DNA of 44,957 bases from CAJBLF01 sp964418415 (GCA_964418415.1 CAYQLB010000005.1:1-44957), one strand, 5' to 3'. Positions 29,973-42,253 are shown, counted from the stretch's first letter. Notes: generated from the letters alone by a model not told the origin. Translations and numbers: made by a program.

Positions 29973-30821
29973 ATGACTACAGAAAAAAAGTATGGGAATA
30001 TGAAAGTCTTATTTATGGCTCTCATTGTCCTTAATCTCCTTCTCGGTGTGTATATTGCTTTCTTCAAACATGACGCTTACCGACTAGAAACGCTCAAGGT
30101 TGGAGGTAGCGAAAATATGCAAATGGCTAGACAATTGTATAGCTCTGATGTGTATATTCAGCAACAAAAATCTACCCTTGAACAGATTATCGCTTCTATG
30201 TGAGGCACTGCTGATACTACCGATACTACTGCTAATGAAGATACTACTACTGCAGTAGCAGGTGATGCAGATACATTTGCAGCTATCCAAAAGGATGGAT
30301 ATATCCTTGGAAATAAAGATGCAAAAATCACTATTATTGAATATTCTGATCTTCTCTGTCCTTTCTGTAAGAGACATTATAATGCACAAACTATTGAAAA
30401 CCTCGTCAAAAAATACCCTGATGATGTTAATATGATCTTCAGACAAATGCCATTACCACAACTTAATCCAACCGCTCCTTTGTGAGCTCAAGGAGCTGTT
30501 TGTGCCGGTGAACTCGGTTGATCAGAAAAGTACTACGCATATCTTTCTCAAGCATTCCAAATCAACGAATTTACGGAAGATAATGTAAAGGATATAGCTA
30601 GCGCTATCGGTCTTAAAAAATCTAGTTTTGCTGATTGTCTTACTAGTGAAGAAACTATCGCTAAGGTAAATGCTCAAGTACAAGAAGGTCAATCATTTGG
30701 TATCAATGGAACACCAGGAAATCTTGTTGTCGATAATGAAAAAGGTACCTATGTTGTTATCGCTGGTGCATATCCTAGTGAGAATTTCGAAGCTGAGATC
30801 AATAAAATTCTTGGTAAATAG
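29973..30821 (+). CDS. membrane-anchored DsbA-like thiol-disulfide oxidoreductase
   Basis: DsbA-family enzymes form or shuffle disulfides outside the membrane. The 282-residue frame has the anchor module (residues 1-76; MTTEKKYGNMKVLFMALIVL, GGSENMQMARQLYSSDVYIQ), a Thr/Asp linker, then a thioredoxin-fold domain with EYSDLLCPFCKRHY (active CPFC at residues 129-132), AAPLG-type helical insert with VCAG, and the cis-Pro loop GINGTPGN. UGA-Gly codons occur after ASM, after TAPL and in ELGG; the stop is UAG. Cys-rich exported proteins elsewhere in the window (6292, 26197) could be substrates (inference). Confidence 0.87.
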
Positions 30822-30856
30822 ACTACATATCACATGTTAATATAGAAGAACATATA

Positions 30857-30886
30857 CAAAAAAACGGTCGTGAGGCCGTTTTTTTT
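30857..30886. terminator. bidirectional rho-independent terminator
   Basis: Stem ACGGTC-GTGA-GGCCGT, with A and T runs on either side, lies between convergent genes. Confidence 0.8.
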
Positions 30887-30918
30887 AGCAGAAGATGTTG
30901 TCGTATTTCTTCACTTTG

Positions 30919-33771
30919 TTATTTATTGAATTTCTGTTTTTTGATCTCGTAGTTGATCTCGTCTATCTCTTTTTTCAATCTGTTCATCTCTTTCTTTTTT
31001 TCTCTGATAAGCTCTGGATCAGCTCCGTTCGCAGATAATCATGGGATGAGTGATCTTATAGTTTGCAGTTCTTGTTCTTTTTGACGAACTACTTCTTTTG
31101 GATCTTCTTTCTTCTTGAGGGCTACTTCTTTGCGTTGAGAAGAGATTCCTATAGTTATATTTATGATATTCTCTGTATGATATTTTCCTAGCTCTCTTTC
31201 GTTCTCTAAATATTCTATTGAGTCTACATTCACCAATTTGCTGAGAATCTTTTCTTGCTTTCTGAGATATTGAAGAAAATCTAGCGGTGCTAGAAAGCAT
31301 ATATCTACTGTTTCATGCTTTGCATATCCATGTTTTTGTTTCATATCTAAGAATCTATCTATGATATCCATAAAAAGCTGAGTTTTATAATTTTTGCTGA
31401 TGACGGAAAATTCTTCTTTGATCTGTTGCGCTATGATAGGTCAATCCATCTCTATTACATTTCGTATCTGTTGTGTCAAGAATGGTATAAAAGGATGTGT
31501 ACATTTAAGTAATGCTCATAGACATCGTAGTGTTACTTTGCTTCTATTCTCTGTATCTTGATGTTTTTGTATTTCCAGATATTTATCACAGAAATCATTC
31601 TTGATTACTTGTATCATCTTTTGCTGGATATCTTCGAGTGCATTTCTTGTAAATGCTTCTTCGTATTCTTTTTGGAATTCTGTTATTTTATAAATAATCC
31701 GTGATTCGAACTCACTCAATTCATTTTTTCTCTTTTCCAAATAGCTCGTCAACTGATCAAAATCAGTTATCTTCCTTGTTCATTTCTTATCATACATGTG
31801 TTGTGCAATAAATCTGGATGCATTCCATAACTTGTTGACGAATTGTTCGTAATCGCTTATCTCTTTACTTTCATCTATAGCATACATTCTTGTACAGTCT
31901 ATTCAAAACTCTTTTATGAGTTCTTTGAATGTCTCTTTCCTTTTCTTTGTTTGTTTTTTTTCTTCTTGGATATAGCATGCATCGAAGAGTATTTTTTCCT
32001 GGATATTATATCCTATGATTATGGTTTTGATAAATTCAAAGATTTTTTTTTCGTCGATACAGAATATCTTTTCTGGCGATTTTTTTCCTCCATCGAATGC
32101 TTCCATCATTTTGATGAGAATGAGCGCATGTCCCAACATTTCTTCTATTTTTTCTTTTTGTTGTATCAATCATTCATCGTTGGGTACCAATTCGTCAATA
32201 TCTAGACTGTAAAACCCTTTTCTTTTGCTAGAAATAGCGACTGATTTGTCCAAACACTCTGTCAATGTCATTGAAAATTTTTCAAAATTATTGATACTTT
32301 TCCCCTTACTAAAATTTTGATCTTTTTCTGTATATTCCATCATCTTGGTTAGATTATGTAACTCTTTGCTATATCCTCTTGGGAGTGTTTCACTAAAGAG
32401 CTCAATATATGCTTCAAGTGTGTTTTGCTCACCTGTGCGGCTTTTACCCAATAAAACATCGATACATTCCTCTATACTAAAATGCTGTCTGAGACGTCTA
32501 TCTACTACTAGATTGAAAATGATCAGTGATACTACCGTCATCTTATTCTTTGTTTTTTTGGCTGGTAAGTTGATCAACTCATTGTCTGATATGAAATAGT
32601 TTTTTCCTTCTTTGTTTTTTCGTAATGGCAGACAGTATCATTTTGAATCTTCCTTGGTTACCGGCCAACACGCTGCTGTCTCTATAATATCGAGCATGCT
32701 TTCTTGGAAATGTTCTGGTATGATACGAATATTTTTTTCTTGGATTGCTGATTTGATAGTATCCAATCCTTTATCTATTTTCATGAAAAGCTGGTTACAG
32801 AGGAGTGGTCGTGCTTTTTCTCCTGTTTTCCTATGAAATGCTACGTCAACCTCTTGATGAGTGACAGATTCTAGATTATGAATATCATCCAAATTTTTTA
32901 CGATATTTTTGACAAATTCTTTTGCTTCTTTTCCGCAGAAATCTCCTGCACATTTTGTGAAGCAACCGTTTTTGTCTATAGCGAATTTGTCTATTTTGAG
33001 ACCATGTTTTTGTGCAATTATCAGTGATTTTGTATCGTGAGTCGGTGTAATTCTCATGATACCATTGTTTTTTGTTATATCTACACTCTCTTCTCCGATG
33101 ATCGGGATGGTCTTGTTGATAATCGGTATAATTACTTTGCTCTTGATGAGTTTCTTGTATCTTTTGTCATCAGGATGTACGGCAATTGCTACATCAGCAA
33201 AGATAGTTTCCGGATGTAGGGTAGGTATGATGAGCGAGATATTTTTGGTATCTACAAAATATCTGAGATTATATTGTTTCACACTTGTTTTCTTCCGTTG
33301 GATTTCGTCAGTTCATAACGTCTTCTGATCTTCAATACTTCGATAATTTATCGAACAATCTTCGTAGATGCGTCATTCGTTTACTAGTTCTACAAAGAGA
33401 TTTCTAACAAAATTGGTGTTTCTCTCTGAATATACAATATTATCTGTATCGATTCCAAAAAATATGCCTGCTTTGGTGAGCATGCTTTCATAATTTTCTG
33501 TTTTGAGGTCTTTATTTTCTGTGTCGAAGATAGGTAGTAGTTTGGCTTTGATACCTTTCATCATCTGATAGGTTGCAATTACGCTTTCTTTGATGATGCC
33601 GCTGATTGCAGATATGTTTGTATCTTTGGAAATCGTTATAGGCAATTGAGTGATGACGGTCTCCCATTTCGTCGAATCTTTTTTGGTCGTGAAGAGTTTC
33701 TGAAAATAATTTTTTTTAAGGAGTTCTCACTCTATGGAAAGATGATTATATTTTTTTTTGATTTCTGACAT
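30919..33771 (-). CDS. valyl-tRNA synthetase homologue lacking HIGH and KMSKS
   Basis: The 950-residue frame keeps the ValRS layout: YSERNTNFVRNLFVELVNEG with GRIYEDCSINYRS, an editing domain (PTLHPETIFADVAIAVHPDD, IMRITPTHDTKS), LESVTHQEVDVAF, KLWNASRF, THPFIPFLTQQI and a C-terminal coiled coil. The catalytic signatures are gone. Aligned without gaps to YHRMKG, here YQMMKG, the HMGH position reads NISA (residues 52-55), and the KMSKS position reads KQTKK (about 606-610). So aminoacylation is doubtful. About ten UGA-Gly codons, yet no UAA/UAG interrupts it, which argues against a dead gene. It may be a paralogue with editing or tRNA-binding use, or a very divergent sole ValRS. It follows a group of exported-protein genes. 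Confidence 0.82.
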
Positions 33772-33876
33772 AAATTCAAGACTAACAATTAAAAAATAAT
33801 TGAAAGATTGAAAGATTGAAATATGGAAAGGTTATTGTTTCAATGTTTCCATTTTCCAATATCTTCGTATTAGTAT

Positions 33877-35526
33877 TTAGTTTTTTGAGTAGCCATAGAG
33901 TTTGTATATGGTATATCCGAAGAGGGTAATGAGGATGATAAGGAGAATGTTTTCTGCAGGTCCCACTACTATTTTCTTGGTATTGTCTATCTTGAGATTG
34001 GTTCCGTCTTTGCAGACCGCCTCTACAATATAATATGCATATTTATATTGTCTGGATGCTGGAGTCGGATTGAAAGGATATTCGAACATTGTTCCTGTCG
34101 TCTCTCCGATTTTTTGCATTTGACTCGATTCTGCTGCTTCAAAATCTGATCTATAGATGATATATTTGGCTACATTCGTTACTCCACTCCACATCAAATA
34201 ATATTTATCTCAGATCTGGCCTGTGGTGATCGTTATACCGACTACGACGCAGCTCATATCTTCTCCTATGATCGTTTCTATTACTTCTGATGCTGTTCCT
34301 GTAGGATTGCTATTGGTATCCAATGGTGTGATCTGGAAAAAATAATTTTCTCAGACTACTAGATTCTCTATAATGATTTCATTGGTTTGTACTACGACAG
34401 ATCCGTTGAGGTCGTTTTTGCTTGTGCCGTATTCTATCTTGTATTGTGCTATAGTGCCTATGGGTTCTCGCGTTACATTAAGTTTTGTCTTGTCTATGCT
34501 ATCTGAATACATTCTTATTTTTCCTATACCGATACCTTCTTCTACGGTCAATGCTGCAACTCCTGTATAACTTTTTGCTTGTCCTAGCACGATGAGATCT
34601 ATATCTACTTTCAGTAATCATTTAGTGTCCATGGTTACTTCTTTGGTGAAATTCCCTGCGCTTTGTTTGTCCATAGGAATGGATTTACCATCACTTAACT
34701 TTAATTGTGCAGAGGTAACACTATCACTGCTCTTTACAGTAAAAGTGGCTTTTTCTCATTGTTTTACTACACCTATCGGCGATATTGTAATTCCGTTGAA
34801 CACTCCGTCTTTGATAGGTTGATAGCTAAACGTGATGACAGGCGATTCTCCTATCACTTCGTTGGCAGCATTCAGAATCTTTATTTGAAGAATGTTGTCA
34901 CCTTCGGTGATGCCGCTGACGTATGCGCTGATATCTCCGTTAGCGTTTGTCATTCCTTGTGATACTGCACTATTGTTTATATATATTTGATAAGGTGAAT
35001 TTCCTAATCCAGGTGCCGATGCCATGACGTTGGCAATACTATTTTTCTCTACACCTCCGGGTACTGGCGAAATGAGTGTTATTGTTTCCGCGGTCGTATC
35101 TACTACGGTACTTCCTACGATGACGGTTTTTTGTCCGATGATGGTGTCATTGATGATATCTGATACTTTGATAGTGAATGTCCCTGACTTCTTGATAGTC
35201 AATCCTTTGGAGAAAAGTTTTGTTCCCTGATCTTCTGCTTGGAAGGTATACAACCCATCGCTAGGGACCGTATAATCAGCAGTATCTACAATACCTTCTA
35301 TCTCTATAAATACGTCGCCCAGATAATCCTTAACGACTTCAGCGTTGGATTTTACTGCTTTGATGGTGATATCTACCGCTTCATTTACATCAAATGAACT
35401 TGGTGATACCTCTACGATAAATGCATCAGGATCTGCTGCCTGAACTTTATTTCCCAAGAATCCTATACTAAGTAATCCGAGAGCTAGGATACTTGCTATC
35501 AAAATGTTGTGTGATATTTTCATCAT
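33877..35526 (-). CDS. exported Ig/fibronectin-like protein with sorting-type C-terminus
   Basis: The 549-residue frame has a signal peptide (MKISHNILIASILALGLLSI), beta-rich Ig-like segments (FIVEVSPSSFDVNEAVDITI; TITLISPVPGG; IRMYSDSIDK), a fibronectin III-like segment (KYYLMWSGVTNVAKYIIYRS) and a C-terminal VVGPAENILLIILITLFGYT followed by a short basic end. The GPAEN plus hydrophobic segment matches the tail of the protein at 9265-10194. UGA-Gly codons lie at domain joints. A surface adhesin or stalk role is inferred. It is 21 bp downstream of the next gene, so co-transcribed with it. Confidence 0.8.
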
Positions 35527-35547
35527 ATATGAGAGTGAAGATAAATA

Positions 35548-36078
35548 CTATTGGTGTGTCGAGGTAAATTCTGATAGATTGCCTACAGAAAACTCTTTTC
35601 GTTTGTTGTCTATCAATCCTTGTGATTCCCCCAAAAATATTTGTTCCTTATCGCCGGAGAATGGTATGCCAATAATTTCTCAGCTGCCGTTTATGGTATT
35701 CATATCTGTTACATACACAAACAGTGCTCCTCCCTCTTGTTCTTCTATGTTGATAGTTCCTTGTCCGGTAGTATTTGTTATATCTACCCTCACTTTTTCG
35801 CGATCAAGATATATTAATCAGCTAAATTCCTTTATATCTCCGGTATGGGTATTTGCTACGAAAATCTCAAAACTACCGCTTGTGGTTTTGTATGCTACAT
35901 CTCGTCCTTTTTCTACGATAAACTGCTGTTCTTGCAATGAAAGGATGCTTGTCATGAAACTATCTGGACTATTGACAACATAGAAAATTCCCGAAGCCAA
36001 AAGCGCTGCTCCGAGTAGAGTCATACTATTTCTTCTCATCATCAGAAGTATTCTTCTTACTATCATTTTTTTCTCCAA
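35548..36078 (-). CDS. hypothetical exported or membrane-anchored protein
   Basis: I do not recognise this 176-residue protein. Basic MEKKMIVRRILLMMRRNSMT is followed by a membrane segment (residues ~19-37, TLLGAALLASGIFYVV). The rest is beta-strand-rich and acidic (VAYKTTSGSFEIFVANTHTG, VRVDITNTTGQG, FVYVTDMNTINGSG), like a small lipid- or ligand-binding or pilin-type domain, with two UGA-Gly codons and a UAG stop. ATG 36066 is an alternative start. It probably forms an operon with the Ig-like protein. Confidence 0.7.
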
Positions 36079-36209
36079 ACAAATAAAATTCTTTGTTTTT
36101 CTTTCTGTTCATAAATATGAGTATGTTTTTGAGGGAGAAAATCAACTATAAATTAGCTTGAAGCTTAATGCTTGAAGCTTGATACATGGTAGTACAAAGC
36201 TAGAAAAAA

Positions 36210-37886
36210 TTAATATACGCTTGCATTCACTTTGCCCGTAGAAATAGTGATTTTTCCTCCTTCTTGATAATCTATCAGTACATAGCCTCCTTTTGTTGTT
36301 TCTGAAGGAGTTTTCATATCAAATAAAAAATTTCCCAGACTGTAGATTATTGGTTTGCCTTGATATCGTCAGATGTCTTGGATGACGTGAGGATGGTGTC
36401 CGATGATGATGTCAGCACCGCAATCTATAAGTTGTCTGCCCAAACTTTCTTGCTCCGCACTATGTGTTACTTCATATTCTCTTCCTCGATGGACGGATAC
36501 CATATTGATATAGCCATCGTCTTTATTTTTTTTCAGTTCATCGCAATATGTGGAGAATAGGTTTCTTGGTGTGGTCGTAAAATCGAATCCATGTCGTGCT
36601 ACCTGTATCCCACGGATGTTTGTCTTTCGGAGATAATTTTTTTCGAAATATTTATTTTTTACATAGCCTATGTAGTTTACCTTATTTGCTTTGATATTTT
36701 CAATTGTTTCTTCATGTGCTGCTATTCATCCGTCGAGACTATGATTATTGGCGACATTCAATACGGTGAATCCTATATTTTTGAGATAGGGTAGTATCAA
36801 ACTATTTGAGCAGAAAATCACTTCTTTACCTGATTTTTCACAGATGTTCTGGTCGTTTACTGTAGGAGTCTCTAGATTTAGTCCTACGAAATCGATCCCG
36901 AAGAGTTTTCTGTGGATATTCGTGGAGAGCGATGTTTCCGTATTCTCGTTCTGATAGAAATAGGTAAAATATTCTTGAATTTTTTGGTCTCCAGAGAGTA
37001 GTTTTGCTACATTTCTGTCAAAAATCAGATCGCCAAAAAATGCTATAGTGAAACCATTGGTTTTTTGTTGTTCTGCTGTATAATAGATAAATTGCCTTGA
37101 AGTATTTCCCGTATTTAGCTCTTGATTCAATATTTTGCTGCTACTATCCCTCAAAAAGAGTTTTGGATATTGATTGTTTTGTTGTGCCAAGGTGTTGATG
37201 ATATGGAGACAACTTGGACAATCCACTTCCAGTGATCCGTATTCTGTAGCCGTTGTTGCTGTATTCAAGGTATAGAGACTTTTTTTATCATGGAGCTTCG
37301 CGAAATCTTCAGCTACGTAATGTGAAAAATCTACAGACGCTATGATCAGTGTCTTGCCTTTGAATTTGTATCCACTCAGCAGCTCTATCACTTCCGTATT
37401 ACCGATGAACTTCCTCGGCTTCACGACTATGGGAAATACTTCTGCTTTGGGGAATACTTTTTTGATGAAGGTAAAATGCTCTCCTAACCCGTGTTCTTTG
37501 GTTTCTTGTTCTTCTAAACAATCACTATTGTTTACTTTTGGTAATGGTTTAGCGTGTACACAGCTATCTTTATAACAAAATTCTTTCACATCACGGCAAA
37601 GCAGAGCGATATTTTCTTGATTGGTCCCAAAGTGATCTGGACTGATAAGTATAATATTTATCTGTTCATTGTGGTGTATGTTATAGATAGATTTCAGTGT
37701 ACGATAAAATCTTTCTATACTCTTGGGTTTGATTGAAAAATGCGGGATGATCGCAAAAAATTTTTGCTGATTTTCCTCATCATGCGATGTATCTTCTGCG
37801 AATCCCCCGAATATCCATGATAGTATACCTATCACACATATGGCAATCCGGATCAATGATATCATTCCGTATTTTTTCTTTTTCAT
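36210..37886 (-). CDS. MEMO-family domain fused to CapA-like phosphoesterase domain
   Basis: The 558-residue frame starts with a membrane segment (MISLIRIAICVIGILSWIFG). Residues ~45-270 match the MEMO/AmmeMemoRadiSam-B family (FAIIPHFSIKPKSIE, IILISPDHFG, IIASVDFSHYVAEDFA, EVDCPSCLHI). Residues ~305-558 match the CapA/PgsA capsule family with metallophosphatase-like motifs (FTIAFFGDLIFDRNV, GLNLETPTV, LNVANNHSLDGG, GHHPHVIQDIG, YSLGNFLFDM). The NNHSLDGG end Gly and one in VIQDIG are UGA. Both domains are complete. CapA proteins are linked to polyglutamate or polysaccharide capsule; the job of the MEMO part is unclear. Only 7 bp separate it from the DUF3160 lipoprotein gene upstream. Confidence 0.82.
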
Positions 37887-37893
37887 ATCTTCC

Positions 37894-40491
37894 TTATTTA
37901 CTCTTCTGGATAATCTCTAGCAATGGTAAGCTCATGATAGCTTCTTCTGTTTTTCCGTTGAGCGCATCATAATTATTTTGTCGATCTTGATCGGTATATC
38001 TTCCTCCACCTACCGGTTGGAATGATGCTTGTCCTTCGTAAAAATCGTAATGACTGAATATCGGTCCTATAGCTATTCTTGGTCCATTTATATCATTAAC
38101 CATCATCATCATGAGATATGGCCTTCCTACTGCTTCGTAGAGCGGTCCATACAATCATGAAGTGAATATGTCAGCGATGATTGATCATCTTTTTTCTTTT
38201 TGGAGTGCGTATCCGAAGAGCTTTTGTGGTGTAGTAATGCTATAAAGTGTATCAAATGATAGTCTGAGCTGTTCAAAATCTTCATCACTTATCTTCTGGT
38301 TTTGTGTCTGTGCTACTGCTAATTTTTTTACGAAGTCCAGATAGGATAAGAATTCTTCGTATTTGCTTCCAGTGAAGAATTTCATCGTTTCCTGGGTGAG
38401 CGTTTTCAGTTGATCTATGAGATCGGGTGTTGCTTCGATATATCCTTTTGGTACGGGTAAAGCAGGTGGTTCAACTGATCGTGAACATGGTCATTCTCCT
38501 CCGTTTCCCATTTCTGCATAGGCTTGTTTGACGTAGAGTAGTGTATCGTGTTTCAATTCGGTATAGCTTCCTAAATAGGTATTGAGAAGTTTGTTTTGAT
38601 ACAAAGCATCTTCCATGAAATATGGCATATTATCACCTCCATTGATGAAGAGGCTTGCAAGAATATTGAGTCGTGTATGGTAGACGGTTGCTCCAAAATT
38701 GAATGTAGTCAGGATATCGTTTTTGGAAACCCCTTCTTTGATTTTATTGTATCCTGCGATTTGAGCTGGACTGATATCGAATTCCGTTTGATGTTTTTCC
38801 AATCGTAATTTTGCAAATTTCTGGGTGATAGGCATATTTATCAGATTATCAGCAACCATCAATGCACTCTGTACTCGTGGTTTGCTTTCGCTTTCTTTTT
38901 CTGCTGATCCCGCAGTAAACTGATCGAAGAATCGGCTATCGATAGTAAACTTTTCTCCGAAAAAGATAAATCCTGCTGTGATATCTTTGGCGTATTGTTC
39001 GGTGATTGCTTTTTCTGTTGGAGTACTGTACGATACTGACATAATCCTTTGTGGTCTCAAGGTCATCAATGTGTTCTGAGTTTTTTCGTTTACGTTTTTG
39101 AGAATATCACTATCTGATGTCCATTGTTGATCGGTGATGAATTTTTGTATATCTGTAATATTTACATCATCATCTTCTCCGATAAGCTTTTGGATGAAAT
39201 TGTAGAAGGTATTGAACTGTTTCAACTCTTCGTTCTTGATGTTGTTGACCATGATCAATCCTGCGGTGGCGATTTTTTTGTCGGTAAAAAATAGTTTCTC
39301 TCTCATCATCCGTTTCATCGCCATGAAGTAGGTTTTGAGCAATGCGTCCGTTGTATAGTGTGCTCTCGGTTTGAATTGGGTAAAATCGAATTTCAATCCA
39401 TCGAATCATCCGAAACTTTTCAAAAGCTCTGGAGATAAGGTTTCCAATAAAATATTATTTCCTTTGTTATTATTCGCTTTCAGTATCTCTTGTATGGTTT
39501 CTTTTGCTGCTTTTTGGTATGTAGGAGTCAGTGTAGCGAATATCTTTTTTCCTCTCTCATTGATCATGTTCTCTATTTGGGTATCTGTAAGGTCGATTAC
39601 TTCAGGATTGTCATTGCTCATCGTTGAAATAGTATCTATGATTTCTTGATTGGGTGTCAGAATCGCATACGGTATAGATCGGTATGCTGCCATAAAATTG
39701 TAGTATTCTTTGAGATTGGTGTCGGTAGTTGATTTCGATAGTCATGTAAATTTCTCGAATAATGCTTGTGAAAGATCAGTTACCATAGGTCTTGCTATAG
39801 TTTCTTCATAATATTTTAGCGAATTATCGAAGAGTCTGTGGTAAATATGCAATAAGAGATCGCTAGTCACCAAGATTGTATTGTAGGGATATCTTTTATA
39901 TTCAGCGTTTATTCCTCCTATCTTATTGTAATTGTCCGCTCGTTCATCTCCCTCACCTCCCTGTCGTGAACCATCTGATTCGTAGGAAGTCATTCCTTTC
40001 ATCTCTTGTAAAAATCCGCTATTCGCTTTCATAATCATCCATCCATGCTGGGTAAGAAAATTTTTCTGCACTTCCGAAAATTCCAATCCAAGTCATGGAC
40101 CATTATATTTTCCTTCCAGATCGAAACTTTCATTTTTCCTAAATTGTTTGAGTGGTATTGTTTTTATGACTTCTCCGTTTTCTGCGCTGATAAAACTCAT
40201 TCCTTGTGTACTACATTCTTGTTCGAATATCGGATCAGAGGCATTTACTTCTGGTAAGGTGTATTTCATTTTCCGTGCTTCATGATAGCCATTTTGGAGT
40301 GCTTCCCAGTTTGTCATTTGGCCTATGTCGGGCTTCTCCATCTTTCGCATATAGGGATATTTTGTGATTTGATTGTTCACCAAAGAAAAGGTGCTAGTGT
40401 TTACCGTTTCATTAGTTACTGTTGTCTTTCCGCATCATGCAATGACTATCATCATGAGTAGTACTGAAAGGATGAATAATTTTCTCATCAT
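37894..40491 (-). CDS. DUF3160 lipoprotein
   Basis: The 865-residue frame has a lipoprotein signal (MMRKLFILSVLLMMIVIAGC; the Gly before Cys is UGA), a linker, then DUF3160 motifs: YPYNTILVTSDLLLHIYHRL, FKPRAHYTTDALLKTYFMAM, GPIFSHYDF and RYTDQDRQ. This points to a large, membrane-tethered extracytoplasmic protein of unknown role. Several UGA-Gly codons occur, for example in YNGPGLGLEF and SFGGFDG. It is the first gene of a minus-strand unit that continues with the MEMO-CapA fusion; an envelope role together with it is likely (inference). Family size is 700-900 residues, so it is complete. Confidence 0.85.
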
Positions 40492-40518
40492 ACATAGTGA
40501 AAAAATAAAAGTGATTTT

Positions 40519-41898
40519 TTATAACTCTATCTGATCTTTGATATTTGGTATACTACACATAAATCATATTTCTTCAAGTCTTGATTGCAATGCAGTTTGT
40601 GCTGTTCATTCACCATGGACGATGAATGTTTTTCTCGGTGGTTTGATAAATCATTTTGCTCGTCTCATAAGCTGCTCAGCATCTGCGTGTCCAGAAAATC
40701 CGTTTATTTTTTCTACGGCTGCGTTTACGGTGACTGTTTCTCCCATCAATCGGACTTTTTTTTCTTTTTCCAAAATATGTCTTCCGAGTGTTCCTTCTGC
40801 TTGAAATCATACAAAAAGTATAGTGTTTTTTGGATTATTGAGTCCATGAAGTAGATGGTTAGTAATCCTTCCTGCTGTACACATGCCGTTTCCTGCGATG
40901 ACAATACACGGTTGATCATAGGTATTGAGCTTGATAGAATCTTCGATGCTTGAGGTACATTCCAACTGATCAAAATCAAAGGCGTGTGGATATTTGTGTG
41001 TCGCTTCTTCGTCAAAATATTCTGTGCGTCTTTTGAATATTTCGGTCGCTTTGATGGACAATGGACTATCCAAAAATATTTTTTCGTCGGGAAAGTTTCC
41101 GTTTTTGATAATGATATTGAAGATATAGAGGAGTTCTTGTGTCCTTTCTACGGAGAATGACGGGATAAGTAGTCTACCTCCTTTGGCAAATGTCTCTGAG
41201 ATATATTTAGTCAGTAATTCTTCTTTGCCTGCAGTGTCTTCGTGTAGTCTATCTCCATAGGTAGATTCCATGAAAAGATAATCTGCTTCCTGAATAGTGG
41301 TCGGATCTTCGATTATCGGAGTGTCTCGTTGTCCTATATCTCCTGAAAACACGAGTTTTTTTTGCTTGTTATTTTCTGTCACGAAAAGTTCTATGCTCGC
41401 AGAACCCATGATATGTCCCGCGTCTTGGAATCTCGCTTGAATTTGTTCTGTGAGAATAATTGTTTTGGTATATTCTACAGGAGAAAATAGTTTCATACAA
41501 TCAATAGCTTCCTGTACCGTATACATAGGCAGTCTCGGTGGAAGATGTTGTTGCTGTCTTCTCTTGTTCTCTTCTTCGATATTTTTTTCTTGGATATTCG
41601 CACTGTCTTCCAGCATGATTTTGCACAAATCTATCGTTGCCGATGTTGTATAGATTTTGCCCTCGAAGCCTTGCTTGTAGAGCTTAGGAATCAATCCACA
41701 GTGGTCGATGTGTGCATGGGTGAGGAGTACAAAATCGATCTCTTTGGGATCAAACAAAAACGGCTCATAATTGAGTCTCATGACTTCTTTGGGTCACTGA
41801 AACATTCCGCAGTCTACGAGAAATTTACTCTCATCGGTCTCAATAAGGTAGCATGATCCGGTAACGATTTTTGCGGCTCAGCAGAAGGTGATTTTCAT
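40519..41898 (-). CDS. beta-CASP metallo-beta-lactamase RNA-processing nuclease
   Basis: This family (CPSF73/YSH1-like) comprises zinc-dependent RNases. The 459-residue frame starts MKITFCGAAKIVTGSCYLIE and has the motif LLTHAHIDHCG (HxHxDH), DAGHIMGSASIEL, FSGDIGQRDTPI, YLFMESTYGDR, the beta-CASP domain (LLIPSFSVERTQELLY, CIVIAGNGMCTAGRI) and the C-terminal GFSGHADAEQLM and IVHGEG. All catalytic residues seem present. Several UGA-Gly codons, for example in GMFQGPKE and ILFVGFQAEG. It follows the structured intergenic region at 42.0-42.25 kb and precedes the DUF3160 gene by 27 bp. A role in RNA turnover or 3' processing is likely. Confidence 0.92.
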
Positions 41899-42026
41899 AG
41901 TTTTTGTTTATAGTGTAAAAATATAATTTTATGCTACTTAGATTGCTATATTTTACAATTATTTTTTCTTTTTAAACGCTTTGCTATAACCTATTTTTGA
42001 CTATTCGTAATGCCTCTTTTCTTTTC

Positions 42027-42253
42027 TTTGGGGCTTTTCGTGCCCCAAACCCCACGACCAATGTTTTTACCTTGATGCAAAAACATTGGATAAAAAGATC
42101 AAGCCGGATGCTATACTCTGAAGTAATGCTTTATGTATGCATGACCTACGTCTCGCCTCCAACCCACGGTAATTACCGTGGGGCCCATTCCGGACTCGAC
42201 CATGTAAACATCTTCGTTGGTGTTCTGTTACTATCTCGTGGCGAGCATCCGGC
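42027..42253. ncRNA. candidate structured RNA
   Basis: Between two minus-strand genes lies a GC-richer stretch with hairpins TTTGGGGC/GCCCCAAA (42027-42049), CCAATGTTTTT/AAAAACATTGG (42058-42089), and the perfect 20-nt palindrome 42163-42182 (CCCACGGTAATTACCGTGGG). A 10-bp long-range helix GCCGGATGCT (42103-42112) / AGCATCCGGC (42244-42253) encloses ~130 nt. No known RNA family was recognised; strand is unclear. Confidence 0.5.

Noticed and set aside
35504..35983. Plus-strand frame of 159 codons
   Set aside because: It is the antisense of the exported-protein genes at 33877-36078, which have signal segments and consistent UGA use.
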